Source of the DNA: a virus
IMG/VR virus record: IMGVR_UViG_3300043137_000396
Coordinates: 1-33,285 of that record
Length of the DNA stretch: 33,285 bases
Direction: 5' to 3' (one strand)
Below the pieces are notes generated by a model, which saw only the letters and a list, made by a program, of their open reading frames with translations, was not told the DNA's origin and did no database searches. Shown piece after piece: positions 16,025 to 25,214 of this stretch. The position numbers and the translations under genes are program-made. Position 1 is the first letter of the stretch; every line of letters starts with the position of its first letter.

Positions 16025-17353
16025 TTATAGCTCTAAAACTAATTTAATATCTTCTGTTTGGTTTTCATTACGAGTAACAGGAGAAATGTTTTCAATATAC
16101 AATACTTGACCACTATTTAAATCAATCTCTGGTTCTGTAATAGTATCTAATGTTGCGCTTACTGAATCAACTTCAATTGATTCTGCAACATCAAATGTCG
16201 TAAATCCTGTGCCAATATTTTGGTGTACTAAAAGAAATCCAGTACCAACTGAATCGATAATAGCTTCTGCACCAGAAGTTGCACCTATTACTGTATCGCC
16301 TACCGCAAATTCTCCACCAATAAGATCTGAGAATTCTAATTTAGTGCATGCCAAATATGTAGTGGATTCACCAATTTCATCAGTAATAGTATCTATAGGG
16401 TTACGTAAAATACCAATTTGACGGAATCCATTGTCAACAATAAAGTCACCGGTACCTTCATCACCAGAAAGTGTTGAAGTAATCATTGAGTAATATCCGC
16501 CAAGTTCTTGAATTGGATCTGAACCATGACCACCATTTGGTGTAATGATTGGACGAGCAACAGCAGCAGATGTTGGACCACCGCCAGTGAATACAACTTT
16601 TGCTTGTGAATAATCTTGGCCAACGTTTGCAGCTTTTACTAAAATCTGTGTAATAACTCCGCCGCTTAATGTAATATCGTCTGCTTGTACAATACAACCT
16701 GTACCATTACCTTCAATAGTTACTGTAGGTTTTGATTGATATCCTGTACCACCATTAGTAACTTTGATTCTCCAAATAGCTCCAGAAATAGCAGCTTGTT
16801 GTACATCCCATTGATACGTTAAATCGTCAGTAGCTAAAGTTTTTACTGGAATAAATTGAGAAGTTGTAAATGTACCAATCGCTGAACCTGTCAATGTGAA
16901 CATATATTTCCATTGATATCCGTCAGATAAAACTTCACCGATTGTCAAATCAGTACCTGTAGGTTTAACAACAGATGCACCAGAACCTGCTTTAATGCAT
17001 TTATATACGCTTAGATCATCTTCTGTGTAAACATAAAAACGCTTAGTAGTTAATGCATCATCTTGATCATCGAATTCGGAATATGTTTGACCTGAAGTCC
17101 AATTATAACGTGGAATCACGTGACTAATTTTTGGTGCAGTAATAAGCTTAAGAGAAAGCATATTATAGCGAGCGTCAATTTCTTGTTGAACGCTATCTTC
17201 TGGTAATGGAGGATTATCATCGTCAGACCAAGCTTCAGTGCGACCAATGAAAAGATAATACTTGTCATCCGTTTGTGAACCATTTCCGCCCATAGCGTTA
17301 ATTAAATTCACAGCAGTTTGATAACGAAATTTTGTAGTGATGATTGCTGACAT
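16025..17353 (-). CDS. 8: Baseplate wedge protein gp8
   Basis: It aligns by eye with T4 gp8: 'ITTKFRYQTAVNLINAMG' (T4 'VTSKFRTEKMLNFYNSIG'), 'YYLFIGRTEAWSDDDNPP' (T4 'FITFGRSEPWSSN'), 'HVIPRYNWTSG' (T4 'AVIPRRDWG'), 'GYQWKYMFTL', 'GFRQIGILRNPI' (T4 'GFRQISIITNPL') and C-terminal 'GQVLYIENISPVTRNENQTE' (T4 'GEMIYMENRPPIIMAMDQTE'). At 442 aa it is longer than T4 gp8 (334 aa); extra segments lie at about 180-260 and 345-395, the latter an 'IGATSGAEAII' module seen in other baseplate proteins here. A late promoter precedes it. It forms the wedge with gp6, gp25, gp53 and gp7-like partners. Confidence 0.92.
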   Translation of the reverse strand: MSAIITTKFRYQTAVNLINAMGGNGSQTDDKYYLFIGRTEAWSDDDNPPLPEDSVQQEIDARYNMLSLKLITAPKISHVIPRYNWTSGQTYSEFDDQDDALTTKRFYVYTEDDLSVYKCIKAGSGASVVKPTGTDLTIGEVLSDGYQWKYMFTLTGSAIGTFTTSQFIPVKTLATDDLTYQWDVQQAAISGAIWRIKVTNGGTGYQSKPTVTIEGNGTGCIVQADDITLSGGVITQILVKAANVGQDYSQAKVVFTGGGPTSAAVARPIITPNGGHGSDPIQELGGYYSMITSTLSGDEGTGDFIVDNGFRQIGILRNPIDTITDEIGESTTYLACTKLEFSDLIGGEFAVGDTVIGATSGAEAIIDSVGTGFLLVHQNIGTGFTTFDVAESIEVDSVSATLDTITEPEIDLNSGQVLYIENISPVTRNENQTEDIKLVLEL

Positions 17354-17379
17354 TCTATGTCCTTATTATGTACTTTAAC

Positions 17380-17387
17380 TATTTATA
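17380..17387 (-). promoter_or_regulatory. T4-type late promoter octamer TATAAATA
   Basis: The minus strand reads TATAAATA in the 37-nt gap between the 307-aa gene and gp8, ending 27 nt before the gp8 start at 17353. An AAGGACAT ribosome-binding region follows. It matches the T4 late consensus exactly and probably starts a unit covering gp8, the giant structural protein and fibre genes downstream. Confidence 0.75.
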
Positions 17388-17390
17388 TGC

Positions 17391-18314
17391 TCAGGATACT
17401 GTTATTTCAGAACCTGGTAATACGTTGAATCCATTACCATCTTTAGCATCTCTCAATGTGAATTGCATATATGCATTGATTGGCTGATCGATGATAAACT
17501 TAATTTTATCTAATAAACTAAAAGCTGGACCAAATTTTGCTCCAATTGAAAAATAAGTTGTTTCTAAAAACGAATCTATTTCTACAACAGTCGTGGTTGC
17601 TTTAACAACCGCTAATCTAATTGGAATAACATTGTCATATGATGTAAATGAACTTCCAGGTTGAAGTTTAGGAGATTTTAATCTTTTAACTTCTGCTTCG
17701 CTTACAACAGCTACTCTACCAAATAATGCAAATCCTGAAGGATGTAACATCTTTCTAACAGCAGCTTGCCATTGTTCATATGGTTTTCTTGTTTTAATTA
17801 CATATGAATAATCTTGATAGTAATAGCTATCTTGAATATAGTTATAATCAGATAAAAAACTACCTTTGTTCAAATAACGATTTTCATTTTCATTCCAATT
17901 ACCATCTGAAAGCTTCATCAAATCTACACGTGGATAATATAATTCAATATCATCTCCGTATAACAAATTAAATAAAGCTTCAAAGGAAGGAATAGAACCT
18001 TTTGCACGATAAACGTCGTTTATTTGTTTGTAAAGTTTGCGTTTGTCTATATTTGGTAAATTACCGGGGATAGACGTTGCTAATTCTCGTTCTAAATACT
18101 TTAAAAAACTTTCATTGATTAAATCAGCATCACGATATTTGTCCAAATTATTGATAACTGAAACTGGAGAACTTTCATCAAGCTGCATCCAATTAAAATA
18201 CTCTTTTAAAAATTCAGTGAATTTAGTATTTTCTTTTAAATGCTCAGGCAAGATAGAATCCAAAGAGTAAAACTTTGGATTCGAAGGATTTATTCTCTTA
18301 GTAACATCAGACAT
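17391..18314 (-). CDS. Baseplate/virion structural protein of T4-like aquatic phages, 307 aa
   Basis: It is recognisable from conserved blocks 'FLKEYFNWMQ', 'YRAKGSIPSFEALFNLLYGD', 'IELYYPRVDLMKLSDG' and 'VRKMLHPSGFALFG'. Proteins with these blocks occur between gp6 and gp8 in T4-like cyanophages, where T4 itself has the much larger gp7. The 'KG---S-eaLFnLLyG' block also resembles tail proteins of the P2 gpI / T4 gp7 type that bridge wedge and hub. A gp7-equivalent wedge component is therefore plausible but not proven. It lies 14 nt downstream of gp6 with the late promoter for gp8 just after its stop. Confidence 0.75.
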   Translation of the reverse strand: MSDVTKRINPSNPKFYSLDSILPEHLKENTKFTEFLKEYFNWMQLDESSPVSVINNLDKYRDADLINESFLKYLERELATSIPGNLPNIDKRKLYKQINDVYRAKGSIPSFEALFNLLYGDDIELYYPRVDLMKLSDGNWNENENRYLNKGSFLSDYNYIQDSYYYQDYSYVIKTRKPYEQWQAAVRKMLHPSGFALFGRVAVVSEAEVKRLKSPKLQPGSSFTSYDNVIPIRLAVVKATTTVVEIDSFLETTYFSIGAKFGPAFSLLDKIKFIIDQPINAYMQFTLRDAKDGNGFNVLPGSEITVS

Positions 18315-18328
18315 ACTCTTACCTTTTA

Positions 18329-20257
18329 TTAATTACGCTTAGTAGTTGTATAGCCAATACCAGCATTTGAACTACCTACCGCAATAGTATCAATTGCAGG
18401 AGTAACAGTACAAAGGCCAATGTCGATTTCTAACAACTGTTCGCGCTTTGGAGCAATATCATCTGAAGATGGAATAGCTGTAAAATTAATATATGTGTTT
18501 GGTACAGCTGAAATTTGCAAACTGGTAATTACTACTAAACCAGTATCAGCATTAACATAACCAATATCAGCGTTTGTAATCACTTTTTGATTGTTTACAA
18601 TACGATACATCTGTAAAACATGAGTTGCATTCTCATCAACGTGAGCATTTACTTCGCCAGTAGCTAAAACTCTGTCTTCGATGTATTGTGTTACTCCATT
18701 ATGTGTAAATCCACTAGATTTTATAATAGGTTCATTTGGATTGCTTCTAGTACCAACAATTGGAGCTGAAAATTGCATTTCATAGCGTTTTTTTACATCC
18801 AAAGTAGGTTCCAAGCGTTTTTGCATAAAAACACGCACCGAAGAACTTAAAATTCCAGCGTCAGAAGCATCAATTAGTCTAGTCATCTTAGATTGACGAT
18901 AAACTCCATCAAATTTTTTCAAATCTGTTGAATTATATGTAGAAATTACGTTATTTACAATTGTTTTCAATTGACCTGATGACGAATCAGTTAAATTTGG
19001 ATTATATTTAAAGTTTACATCGAAAAATAAGTATGTGTATTGAGGATCAACTAATACTGGTGTGATAGATACTACGTTTTTTGTTCTTAAAATATTATCG
19101 ACAATGAATTTTTTTTCAATATCATTTAATGCAGCTGCTGTTTTAGGCTTAATACAAATATATGCTTTGCCATATTGCGGTGGATCATTCTCTTCACCTC
19201 CCCAAACTGTAACAGTTTCAACATCACCATAATTATTAGCAACCATTGACTTATAGTCTTCAGCCGTAACAACTCTATTTTGTGCTAGATAAGATAAAGG
19301 AGCATTGAATTTAATAGAAGCAACGTCTTCACGCTCAGCACCGCCTGTTGCTTTATTAATAGTAGCGATATCTACATCAGAATTTCCACCGATAGTATCA
19401 GCTAATACAAATGTAGAAGCTCCATTTGCTGAAATACCATTAGTACTTAACCATTCCAATATGACTACGTTTCCGCCTTGAAGCGCTTTACCAGTAACTC
19501 CATCACCAAAATATACTTCAAATTTTCCGTCAAGACCTTCTTGTAAAAAGTACGCTGCTGTATCTTCACGAATAGCTGTAAAATCTGTTGCTAGGGTGAA
19601 TACTTCTTGTCTTGTAGAAGAAGTATTTGGTTTTACTTTAACAACTAGTGTAGTAATATCAGCTTTTTCATCTGGAATTTGGAAATAAAATCCTTCATCA
19701 AATGAATCAACTGTATATTCAATATTTGTCAATGTACCTTCATATAATTTTACTTCAGGGAAACGATAAACATTATAATTTGTAGTTGTTAGTGTTTGTC
19801 CACCACTAATAGTAGTAATAACTTCATCTTGTGGTGTAATTGTTATACCTTCTAAATTAACAAATGTGTATTGTTGATCATCGATGGTAGTATTAAATAC
19901 TGTGCCGCGGTCTAATGTTAAAGATACAGGTGCACCAGTAGGAGAATTAACAACTATATTAGTAGTTGCAAATGGTGCTGCAATAGAACGTGGAACATAA
20001 CTAATCATCTTAGCTAGAGAAACAACGTTATTACGACGTTCTGCTGTATCTAAGAACACTTCGTTAAGTGCCATATTTGCATTCACTGCATTATAGTGAG
20101 TGTTATATGCTAAAATATCTAAAAGCACAGACATACCTGACCCATCGAAGTCATAGTCAGTGAATTTACCTTTATCTTGTTGAGCTTTTAGATAAGTTTT
20201 GAAGTTTTCTCTAATTTGGAAAAAATCTAACTCAGTAACTCTTAGGTTAGATGCCAT
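18329..20257 (-). CDS. 6: Baseplate wedge protein gp6 (Baseplate J-like)
   Basis: The N-terminus 'ELDFFQIRENFKTYLKAQ' and 'DYDFDGSGMSVLLDILAYNT' followed by 'NMALNEVFLDTAERRNNVVS' and 'ISYVPRSIAAP' matches T4 gp6 ('FDQIRENLKDYLKGQ...DYDFEGSAISTIIDLLAYNTHYN...'). The middle region ('REDVASIKFNAPLSYLAQNR', 'DYKSMVANNYGDVE') is the Baseplate_J core. Its length, 642 aa, is close to T4 gp6 (660 aa). In T4, gp6 dimers knit the wedges into the inner baseplate ring and bind gp25 and gp53. The start overlaps the gp25 stop by one base. Confidence 0.96.
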   Translation of the reverse strand: MASNLRVTELDFFQIRENFKTYLKAQQDKGKFTDYDFDGSGMSVLLDILAYNTHYNAVNANMALNEVFLDTAERRNNVVSLAKMISYVPRSIAAPFATTNIVVNSPTGAPVSLTLDRGTVFNTTIDDQQYTFVNLEGITITPQDEVITTISGGQTLTTTNYNVYRFPEVKLYEGTLTNIEYTVDSFDEGFYFQIPDEKADITTLVVKVKPNTSSTRQEVFTLATDFTAIREDTAAYFLQEGLDGKFEVYFGDGVTGKALQGGNVVILEWLSTNGISANGASTFVLADTIGGNSDVDIATINKATGGAEREDVASIKFNAPLSYLAQNRVVTAEDYKSMVANNYGDVETVTVWGGEENDPPQYGKAYICIKPKTAAALNDIEKKFIVDNILRTKNVVSITPVLVDPQYTYLFFDVNFKYNPNLTDSSSGQLKTIVNNVISTYNSTDLKKFDGVYRQSKMTRLIDASDAGILSSSVRVFMQKRLEPTLDVKKRYEMQFSAPIVGTRSNPNEPIIKSSGFTHNGVTQYIEDRVLATGEVNAHVDENATHVLQMYRIVNNQKVITNADIGYVNADTGLVVITSLQISAVPNTYINFTAIPSSDDIAPKREQLLEIDIGLCTVTPAIDTIAVGSSNAGIGYTTTKRN

Positions 20258-20694
20258 TATCGTAATCTCTCTAGTATGATTGTTGCATTGCCAACTAATT
20301 CATTAGCAATAATTTGAAATGTTATGTCGACATTATATGCATTATTATCAAAATCATCATTTACAGATACATCAAGCAAATTAACTCTTGGTTCAAAGTT
20401 TTTAATAGTACGAGCAATTGCTTGCTTAATATCATGCATTGTGATTGGATCTGCTAATTCAAATAGCAATCCGCGTACTCCAGAACCTATTTCAGGTTGA
20501 AACGGACGCTCTTGGAAGTTAGTTAAGATAAGATTCTTAACAGAACGCTTAATAGCTTCGATATCTTTAATTGCATTGATGTCACCAGTGACCGGATTTG
20601 CAATAAACGTCAAATCTAAATCAGTATGAACATAACTTTTAGCTGTTATCGAAGCTTTTGGGACTTGTAAGTCGCTGGATTGTTGTGTACGCAT
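20257..20694 (-). CDS. 25: Baseplate wedge protein gp25 (gpW/gp25 family)
   Basis: 145 aa, similar in length to T4 gp25 (132 aa). It has the family blocks 'DLDLTFIANPVTGDINAIKD', 'AIKRSVKNLILTNFQERPFQ', 'PEIGSGVRGLLFEL' and 'RTIKNFEPRVNL'. gp25 is part of the wedge core with gp6 and gp53 and helps nucleate sheath polymerisation. It sits in the conserved gp25-gp6 order, overlapping gp6 by one base. Upstream, TAATAAATAGGATC resembles a late promoter, but its spacing to the ATG is too short to count on. Confidence 0.96.
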   Translation of the reverse strand: MRTQQSSDLQVPKASITAKSYVHTDLDLTFIANPVTGDINAIKDIEAIKRSVKNLILTNFQERPFQPEIGSGVRGLLFELADPITMHDIKQAIARTIKNFEPRVNLLDVSVNDDFDNNAYNVDITFQIIANELVGNATIILERLR

Positions 20695-20705
20695 GATCCT
20701 ATTTA

Positions 20706-21995
20706 TTAACCTTTCAGAACGTTATACGCAGTTTCTTGATGTTTTACTGCAACTGCATAACCGTGAATCTTAGAAGGATCTTTGCCGGGAGAACCTGCGT
20801 TAGTGATGCTTCTACAATTTCCCCAATCTTGTTTATCTGCCCAAGCATTTACATTAGTGCGCTTAAAATAATAACATGCTGTTTCAATAGCCATAGCTTT
20901 ATCATTAGCAACTTGATCGGGATTTTTAACTAAACGATCATCGCCAAAAATAGCTTTAGATGCTCTTAGATAATTTTCTTTAAATGTCAATTGAATTAAA
21001 CCACGACCACGATATTTCCAACCATCACCTGGTTCTGGGTCTAATAACTTGCGACCAACCATATAGATGATATTTGCAATTTTTTCAGCTTGTTTTTCTA
21101 CTCGTACCGCATCTTCATAAGTGGGAAAACGAATACGGCCTGGATTTAAGTGTTCGAACAAATACTTAGCACCATAATTTAAGTTTTCAGATAACGTTGT
21201 CCAATTAGTTTCAGTTCTACAATTACCTAAAAACGCAGCAACACGTTCTGGTGTTGTGATATTATACTTAGGAAGTACTTCAACCATAGCATCATACCAT
21301 ATTGCAGACTCTTTTCCGGCTGCTTTAATTAATTTATCCTTTGTAAAATCAAATGTAAACCCTTTGGCAGGAGGTTCTGCGGGTTTAGTTTCTTTTACTG
21401 GATTTTCTTTTGGTGTTGTAGGTGGTTTTGCTTTTTCAACTGGAGGTGAAGTTACTGGAACTTCTACTTTAGTTTCTTTACCAGTTTTTGGGTCTGCGAT
21501 TTTAATAATTTCAGTTGTAGTAACTACTTCAACGTTTGGTACATCTTTGCAAACATCTGCAACAACTGAATCAATACTTAATGTCGCCAGTTGTTCTTGT
21601 GCTTTTCTAACAGCAGCACCAACATCACCAGCTAAAGCCTTTAAATCTGCAAAGATATCTTTTTCTCCAACTCCGCCAACGCCTGCTGGTTTTGGAATTT
21701 TGTCAATAATATTATCTAGATTAGGAACTGCACTACCAAAAGCTTTTTTCAACTGCGCAACTTTAGTTGCATATTCTTCAGGAGTTAGATTTGGAAGATT
21801 TGCTAATTCTGCTTGAAGATTTGTTGTTGGAAGTTGAGGTACGTTTACCTCAGACAATTTATTTTTAATAGTAGTTGCTAAGCCACCTAAATCACCAATC
21901 GAATCTAATCCTCCGGAAATTTTTTCTTTTAAAGAATCTATTCCGGCCTTTGCTTCATCTAACGCAGCGTTTACGCCACAAACTTTATTTGCCAT
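20706..21995 (-). CDS. Tail-associated GH19-type lysozyme with helical N-terminal domain, 429 aa
   Basis: The C-terminal domain (about 213-429) is a glycoside hydrolase 19 (chitinase/lysozyme) domain: 'VAAFLGNCRTETNWTTLSEN' gives the catalytic Glu262 and second acid Glu270, followed by 'LNYGAKYLF' and 'KYRGRGLIQLTFKENY'. The N-terminal ~150 residues ('KVCGVNAALDEAKAGIDSLK') are helical and baseplate-like, joined by a Pro/Lys/Thr linker (180-210). It would cut peptidoglycan during tail penetration. The position directly after gp5, which here lacks the lysozyme domain found inside T4 gp5, supports this. The gene ends 12 nt before the gp25 start. Confidence 0.9.
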   Translation of the reverse strand: MANKVCGVNAALDEAKAGIDSLKEKISGGLDSIGDLGGLATTIKNKLSEVNVPQLPTTNLQAELANLPNLTPEEYATKVAQLKKAFGSAVPNLDNIIDKIPKPAGVGGVGEKDIFADLKALAGDVGAAVRKAQEQLATLSIDSVVADVCKDVPNVEVVTTTEIIKIADPKTGKETKVEVPVTSPPVEKAKPPTTPKENPVKETKPAEPPAKGFTFDFTKDKLIKAAGKESAIWYDAMVEVLPKYNITTPERVAAFLGNCRTETNWTTLSENLNYGAKYLFEHLNPGRIRFPTYEDAVRVEKQAEKIANIIYMVGRKLLDPEPGDGWKYRGRGLIQLTFKENYLRASKAIFGDDRLVKNPDQVANDKAMAIETACYYFKRTNVNAWADKQDWGNCRSITNAGSPGKDPSKIHGYAVAVKHQETAYNVLKG

Positions 21996-21996
21996 A

Positions 21997-23238
21997 TTAG
22001 TTCAACTCTACCTTATCTGCTAAAACTTTAAATGTTGGACCAGCATTAATATTAAATGTACCTGAAACATTAATTGTCATATTAGAATTACAATTCAATA
22101 TCCAATCTGCTTGAGAACCAAAATCTAAACCATCTTTTGATAAAAACTGTTGTGTAGAATTTGTTGATACTTGTTGTGCTCCATTGGAGAACATACTGTA
22201 TGTGTCTAAAAATACTAAATCAGCTGCACCAGTTACGGTCAATGTTGATTTACCACCAATACTTTCAGTTTTATCCACATCAATCAATAAAGTTTGGTTT
22301 TTACCAACGCGTGTTAAGAAATCTTCAGCAACGTTTAAGTTATAGTTGCCAACAACTTCCATATTATCGTTTTTAGTAACTTTAGTATTTCTATTACCGT
22401 GAACTTTTAAGTTATAGTCACCCATAACTTCAACGATATAATTACCTTTAACAAGATGACGACAATCACCTTCAATAGTAGTTGTTCTAGTACCGCGAAC
22501 TAAAATATTATCTGATGCAATAATGATTTCATAATTATCACCAGAAACTTTTGTTACTTTATCACCATCAGGTAATATTTCATAAAATGTGCCAGCAGGA
22601 TGATATTCAGTAATACGAGGATTAGCGTTAGTGTCATCTATCTCTCTAACAATTCCTGATTCAGATTCAAATGTATGAACGAATGGATATGCACCTGGTA
22701 CACCACGTCTTGGTTCTGGTTCATCCCATGTTTGACGCGTCTCATCTGTTGCATCAGCATCAACCGTTTTTAGTGTAGGTTTTGTTGATTGCTCAATGCC
22801 TTTAACCATTTCACCATATCTTGAGAAATACGATTGATGTTCCTTCCATTTTCCTCGCGCTGTGTACGATACGTCTGTATCATTTAACCAACGAGGATAA
22901 TTACCTATGTAATCTTTAAATGCTTTCTTCTCATCACCACTTTGTGTTGGATATCCATGAATAGAACCTAATACGATAGGATCTTGACAGTTTTCACCGT
23001 CAGCAAAAAAGCCAACAACCCATGAACCTTCAACTAATCCTGTTGGTGACCAACCTAAACCTGAGATAGATGCAGATGTAGTAGGCATCATTACATGAGC
23101 CCATGGTAAATCACCCAATTTAATCTTGTCGATATCGTCTGTATGATGTCCGAAAATACGAACACGAACACGGCCTAATTCTTGTGGATCTGAACGATCT
23201 TCGACTACGCCAGTCCACCAATTCATGTAGTTTTTCAT
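21997..23238 (-). CDS. 5: Baseplate central spike protein gp5, without lysozyme domain
   Basis: The N-terminal OB-fold is clear: 'NWWTGVVEDRSDPQELGRVR' (T4 'NWFVGVVEDRMDPLKLGRVR'), 'LPWAHVMMPTTSASISGLGW' and 'VEGSWVVGFFADGENCQDPI'. The C-terminal half is a beta-helix of short repeats ('DYNLKVHGNRNTKV', 'NYNLNVAEDFLTRVGKNQ'), the trimeric membrane-piercing needle. The lysozyme domain that T4 gp5 carries between these parts is absent: at 413 aa it is much shorter than the 575-aa T4 protein, and the enzyme is instead the adjacent GH19 gene. The start overlaps the gp27-like gene by one base, consistent with hub assembly. Confidence 0.95.
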   Translation of the reverse strand: MKNYMNWWTGVVEDRSDPQELGRVRVRIFGHHTDDIDKIKLGDLPWAHVMMPTTSASISGLGWSPTGLVEGSWVVGFFADGENCQDPIVLGSIHGYPTQSGDEKKAFKDYIGNYPRWLNDTDVSYTARGKWKEHQSYFSRYGEMVKGIEQSTKPTLKTVDADATDETRQTWDEPEPRRGVPGAYPFVHTFESESGIVREIDDTNANPRITEYHPAGTFYEILPDGDKVTKVSGDNYEIIIASDNILVRGTRTTTIEGDCRHLVKGNYIVEVMGDYNLKVHGNRNTKVTKNDNMEVVGNYNLNVAEDFLTRVGKNQTLLIDVDKTESIGGKSTLTVTGAADLVFLDTYSMFSNGAQQVSTNSTQQFLSKDGLDFGSQADWILNCNSNMTINVSGTFNINAGPTFKVLADKVELN

Positions 23239-24497
23239 TATCTTTGTTTCACTTTCTTACCAAGAGAATCACGAACAGCATCAAAAATAGTTACAAATTT
23301 ACCAGATGCTAATTTATGGTGTGTATTTAATACAAGATACTTACCAGAAATGTATTCGTTCTCATCTTTAGTATTACCATATACCGAAGGTTTTGCTCTA
23401 TCTACAGCAAAATCAATAATTTTACCTGGAGTTAAATCCGATCTTCCACGAACTGCTAAGTTCATTTTATTCAATGTCAATTGATAGATGAATGGATCAC
23501 CCTCAAGTTTTGCATATTCTGCTTCATTATTATAATTATTCGTAGTTTTTTCACCAAAGGCTTTTGTATTCTTATTGATTACATGATGAATAGAATCATA
23601 TTCAGAAATTTTCTTACCGGCTACTTTAAAATCTGGATTAACGAAAGATTTTTTATCCAAGTGTTCTTTCTTGCTAAAATCTTTTTCATAATTATATTGA
23701 ACAAACTTATAGGACTTAGTTGCGATATCAATTACCCACATACCAGAACCAAATGTTCCACGCAATGTATTTTTATGTGTATTTGCATAATCTGTTAAAT
23801 CATATTCAAATGCAACATTATATGAAGCTTCTTGGTTTTCGGCATCACTCTCTGCAGTTGTACCGCCTTTATGAACAAATTTATTATACACTTTCTTTTT
23901 AAACATAGATTCATAAGATTCAAATTGAAAACCATCTTTCCATGTTTCATAAAAAGCAAATGGCATTTTTTTAGATGTCATAGCTCTACGAGCTAACCAA
24001 TCAATTGCTTGAAATGGATTCCAATTTGGAACTACTACACTATAATTTCCTGCAGCTTGTTCTTTAGTCGTAATCTTGCTTTTTAAATAGTCTTTTACGA
24101 TTTGTTCAATCGATTGATCTATAGTGCCGCTAAATGATTGTGACACTAATAATAAACTATTCATCATTTGTTCAGGTGTAATCAATTTCAACACATACAT
24201 TGTAGCTTGATTATTACCTTTAATAAAGTTCGACATACCAGCAACATAGAAAGTTCTAGTAATTTTATGCGGACCTTCAGTAATAACTAATTCAATTTTT
24301 TCTTGGCCAATAATAGGAGCAACTTCAAATAAGTTTGCAGCATCAACAATTGTCAAATCTACTTTAATATACGGAGATAATAATGATTCATATATGTCGA
24401 TGCCGCTAATCAAATCTTTAAATTTGAACACTTCACCAGTAGACGAAGTCAAAGTTGCTTCGTCTATCGAATAGTCTAATTTACCTAATGCTGCCAT
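23238..24497 (-). CDS. 27: Baseplate hub protein, gp27-like, 419 aa
   Basis: The N-terminal ~100 residues ('VFKFKDLISGIDIYESLLSP', 'YIKVDLTIVDAANLFEVAPI') form a tail-tube-like barrel, and the C-terminal part ('VRGRSDLTPGKIIDFAV', then 'YLVLNTHHKLASGKFVTIFD') is the typical hub-protein closing domain. Size (419 against 391 aa in T4) and position immediately before gp5 fit gp27, the trimeric hub ring that holds the gp5 needle and starts the tube. Direct identity with T4 gp27 is low by eye, so the name rests on architecture and synteny. It overlaps gp53 and gp5 genes by single bases. Confidence 0.8.
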   Translation of the reverse strand: MAALGKLDYSIDEATLTSSTGEVFKFKDLISGIDIYESLLSPYIKVDLTIVDAANLFEVAPIIGQEKIELVITEGPHKITRTFYVAGMSNFIKGNNQATMYVLKLITPEQMMNSLLLVSQSFSGTIDQSIEQIVKDYLKSKITTKEQAAGNYSVVVPNWNPFQAIDWLARRAMTSKKMPFAFYETWKDGFQFESYESMFKKKVYNKFVHKGGTTAESDAENQEASYNVAFEYDLTDYANTHKNTLRGTFGSGMWVIDIATKSYKFVQYNYEKDFSKKEHLDKKSFVNPDFKVAGKKISEYDSIHHVINKNTKAFGEKTTNNYNNEAEYAKLEGDPFIYQLTLNKMNLAVRGRSDLTPGKIIDFAVDRAKPSVYGNTKDENEYISGKYLVLNTHHKLASGKFVTIFDAVRDSLGKKVKQR

Positions 24498-25213
24498 TAT
24501 TCTGCTGTCGGGTTAATTTGTTGGAAGAATTGTTCTGATACACGCATTATGTATTGTGGTCTAATGACTTTAAGTTCAGCTTTTTCTTCATTTAAATTGA
24601 ATTCATGTTCTGCATAAGTCACAGGAATTCCGCGTGCTTTATCTGTAATTGTTGAATTAGGTCCTTCGTAATGATGTGTTGCATCATAAAATGGAATTTG
24701 ACCAGTAATTTGAACAGTATCGTTACTTGTCAATCCTCTAATTAACTCATTAGATCTAAACTCACCAATTAGGTTAGTGATTCTAATGGTATCTGTATTA
24801 CAATCTTTTTGTGTAATAGTTGCGGTTGCACCAGATACTAAACCTTGAATTGTTTCGTTTTTAGTAAACAATGTAGATATATCACTATCAACAGTTAGCG
24901 CATATCCATCATACTTCAATAAAATATGATCTTCTAATTCTTGGCGAGAACGTGGCCAATCATTATGATAGTTAACTAATTTTTCGTTAACCATAAAGAA
25001 TGTCCAATAATAATCAATAGAACCATAAAGCTTTTGCGAAACATGATCTGGACGTTCACCATCTTTAATTGTATATTTGCTATACAATAACAAATCATCT
25101 TTTAACGATTGTTTTGGTCTAACTGTTCTAAAGATATCAGTGACTTCAATAAAATGTCTATCATCATCGATATCATACTGAATTGTAGGAAAACCTTGGA
25201 AATACACTGACAT
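24497..25213 (-). CDS. 53: Baseplate wedge protein gp53, 238 aa
   Basis: The N-terminal 100 residues are gp53-like: 'SVYFQGFPTIQYDI', 'KYTIKDGERPDHVSQKLYGS', 'DYYWTFFMVNEKLVNYHNDW' and 'SRQELEDHI'. I chose the ATG at 25213, where this conserved N-terminus begins and which lies 1 nt after the upstream stop; the frame stays open to 25300, but those 29 extra codons overlap gp48 and look unlike the family. Residues about 118-172 carry an inserted 'IQGLVSGATATITQ' module also found in gp8 and the giant structural protein. gp53 bridges neighbouring wedges into the hexagonal baseplate. Confidence 0.92.
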   Translation of the reverse strand: MSVYFQGFPTIQYDIDDDRHFIEVTDIFRTVRPKQSLKDDLLLYSKYTIKDGERPDHVSQKLYGSIDYYWTFFMVNEKLVNYHNDWPRSRQELEDHILLKYDGYALTVDSDISTLFTKNETIQGLVSGATATITQKDCNTDTIRITNLIGEFRSNELIRGLTSNDTVQITGQIPFYDATHHYEGPNSTITDKARGIPVTYAEHEFNLNEEKAELKVIRPQYIMRVSEQFFQQINPTAE

Positions 25214-25214
25214 C

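Noticed and set aside
20695-20705. Late promoter upstream of gp25 (AATAAATA)
   Set aside because: One mismatch, and the start site would fall at the ATG itself.
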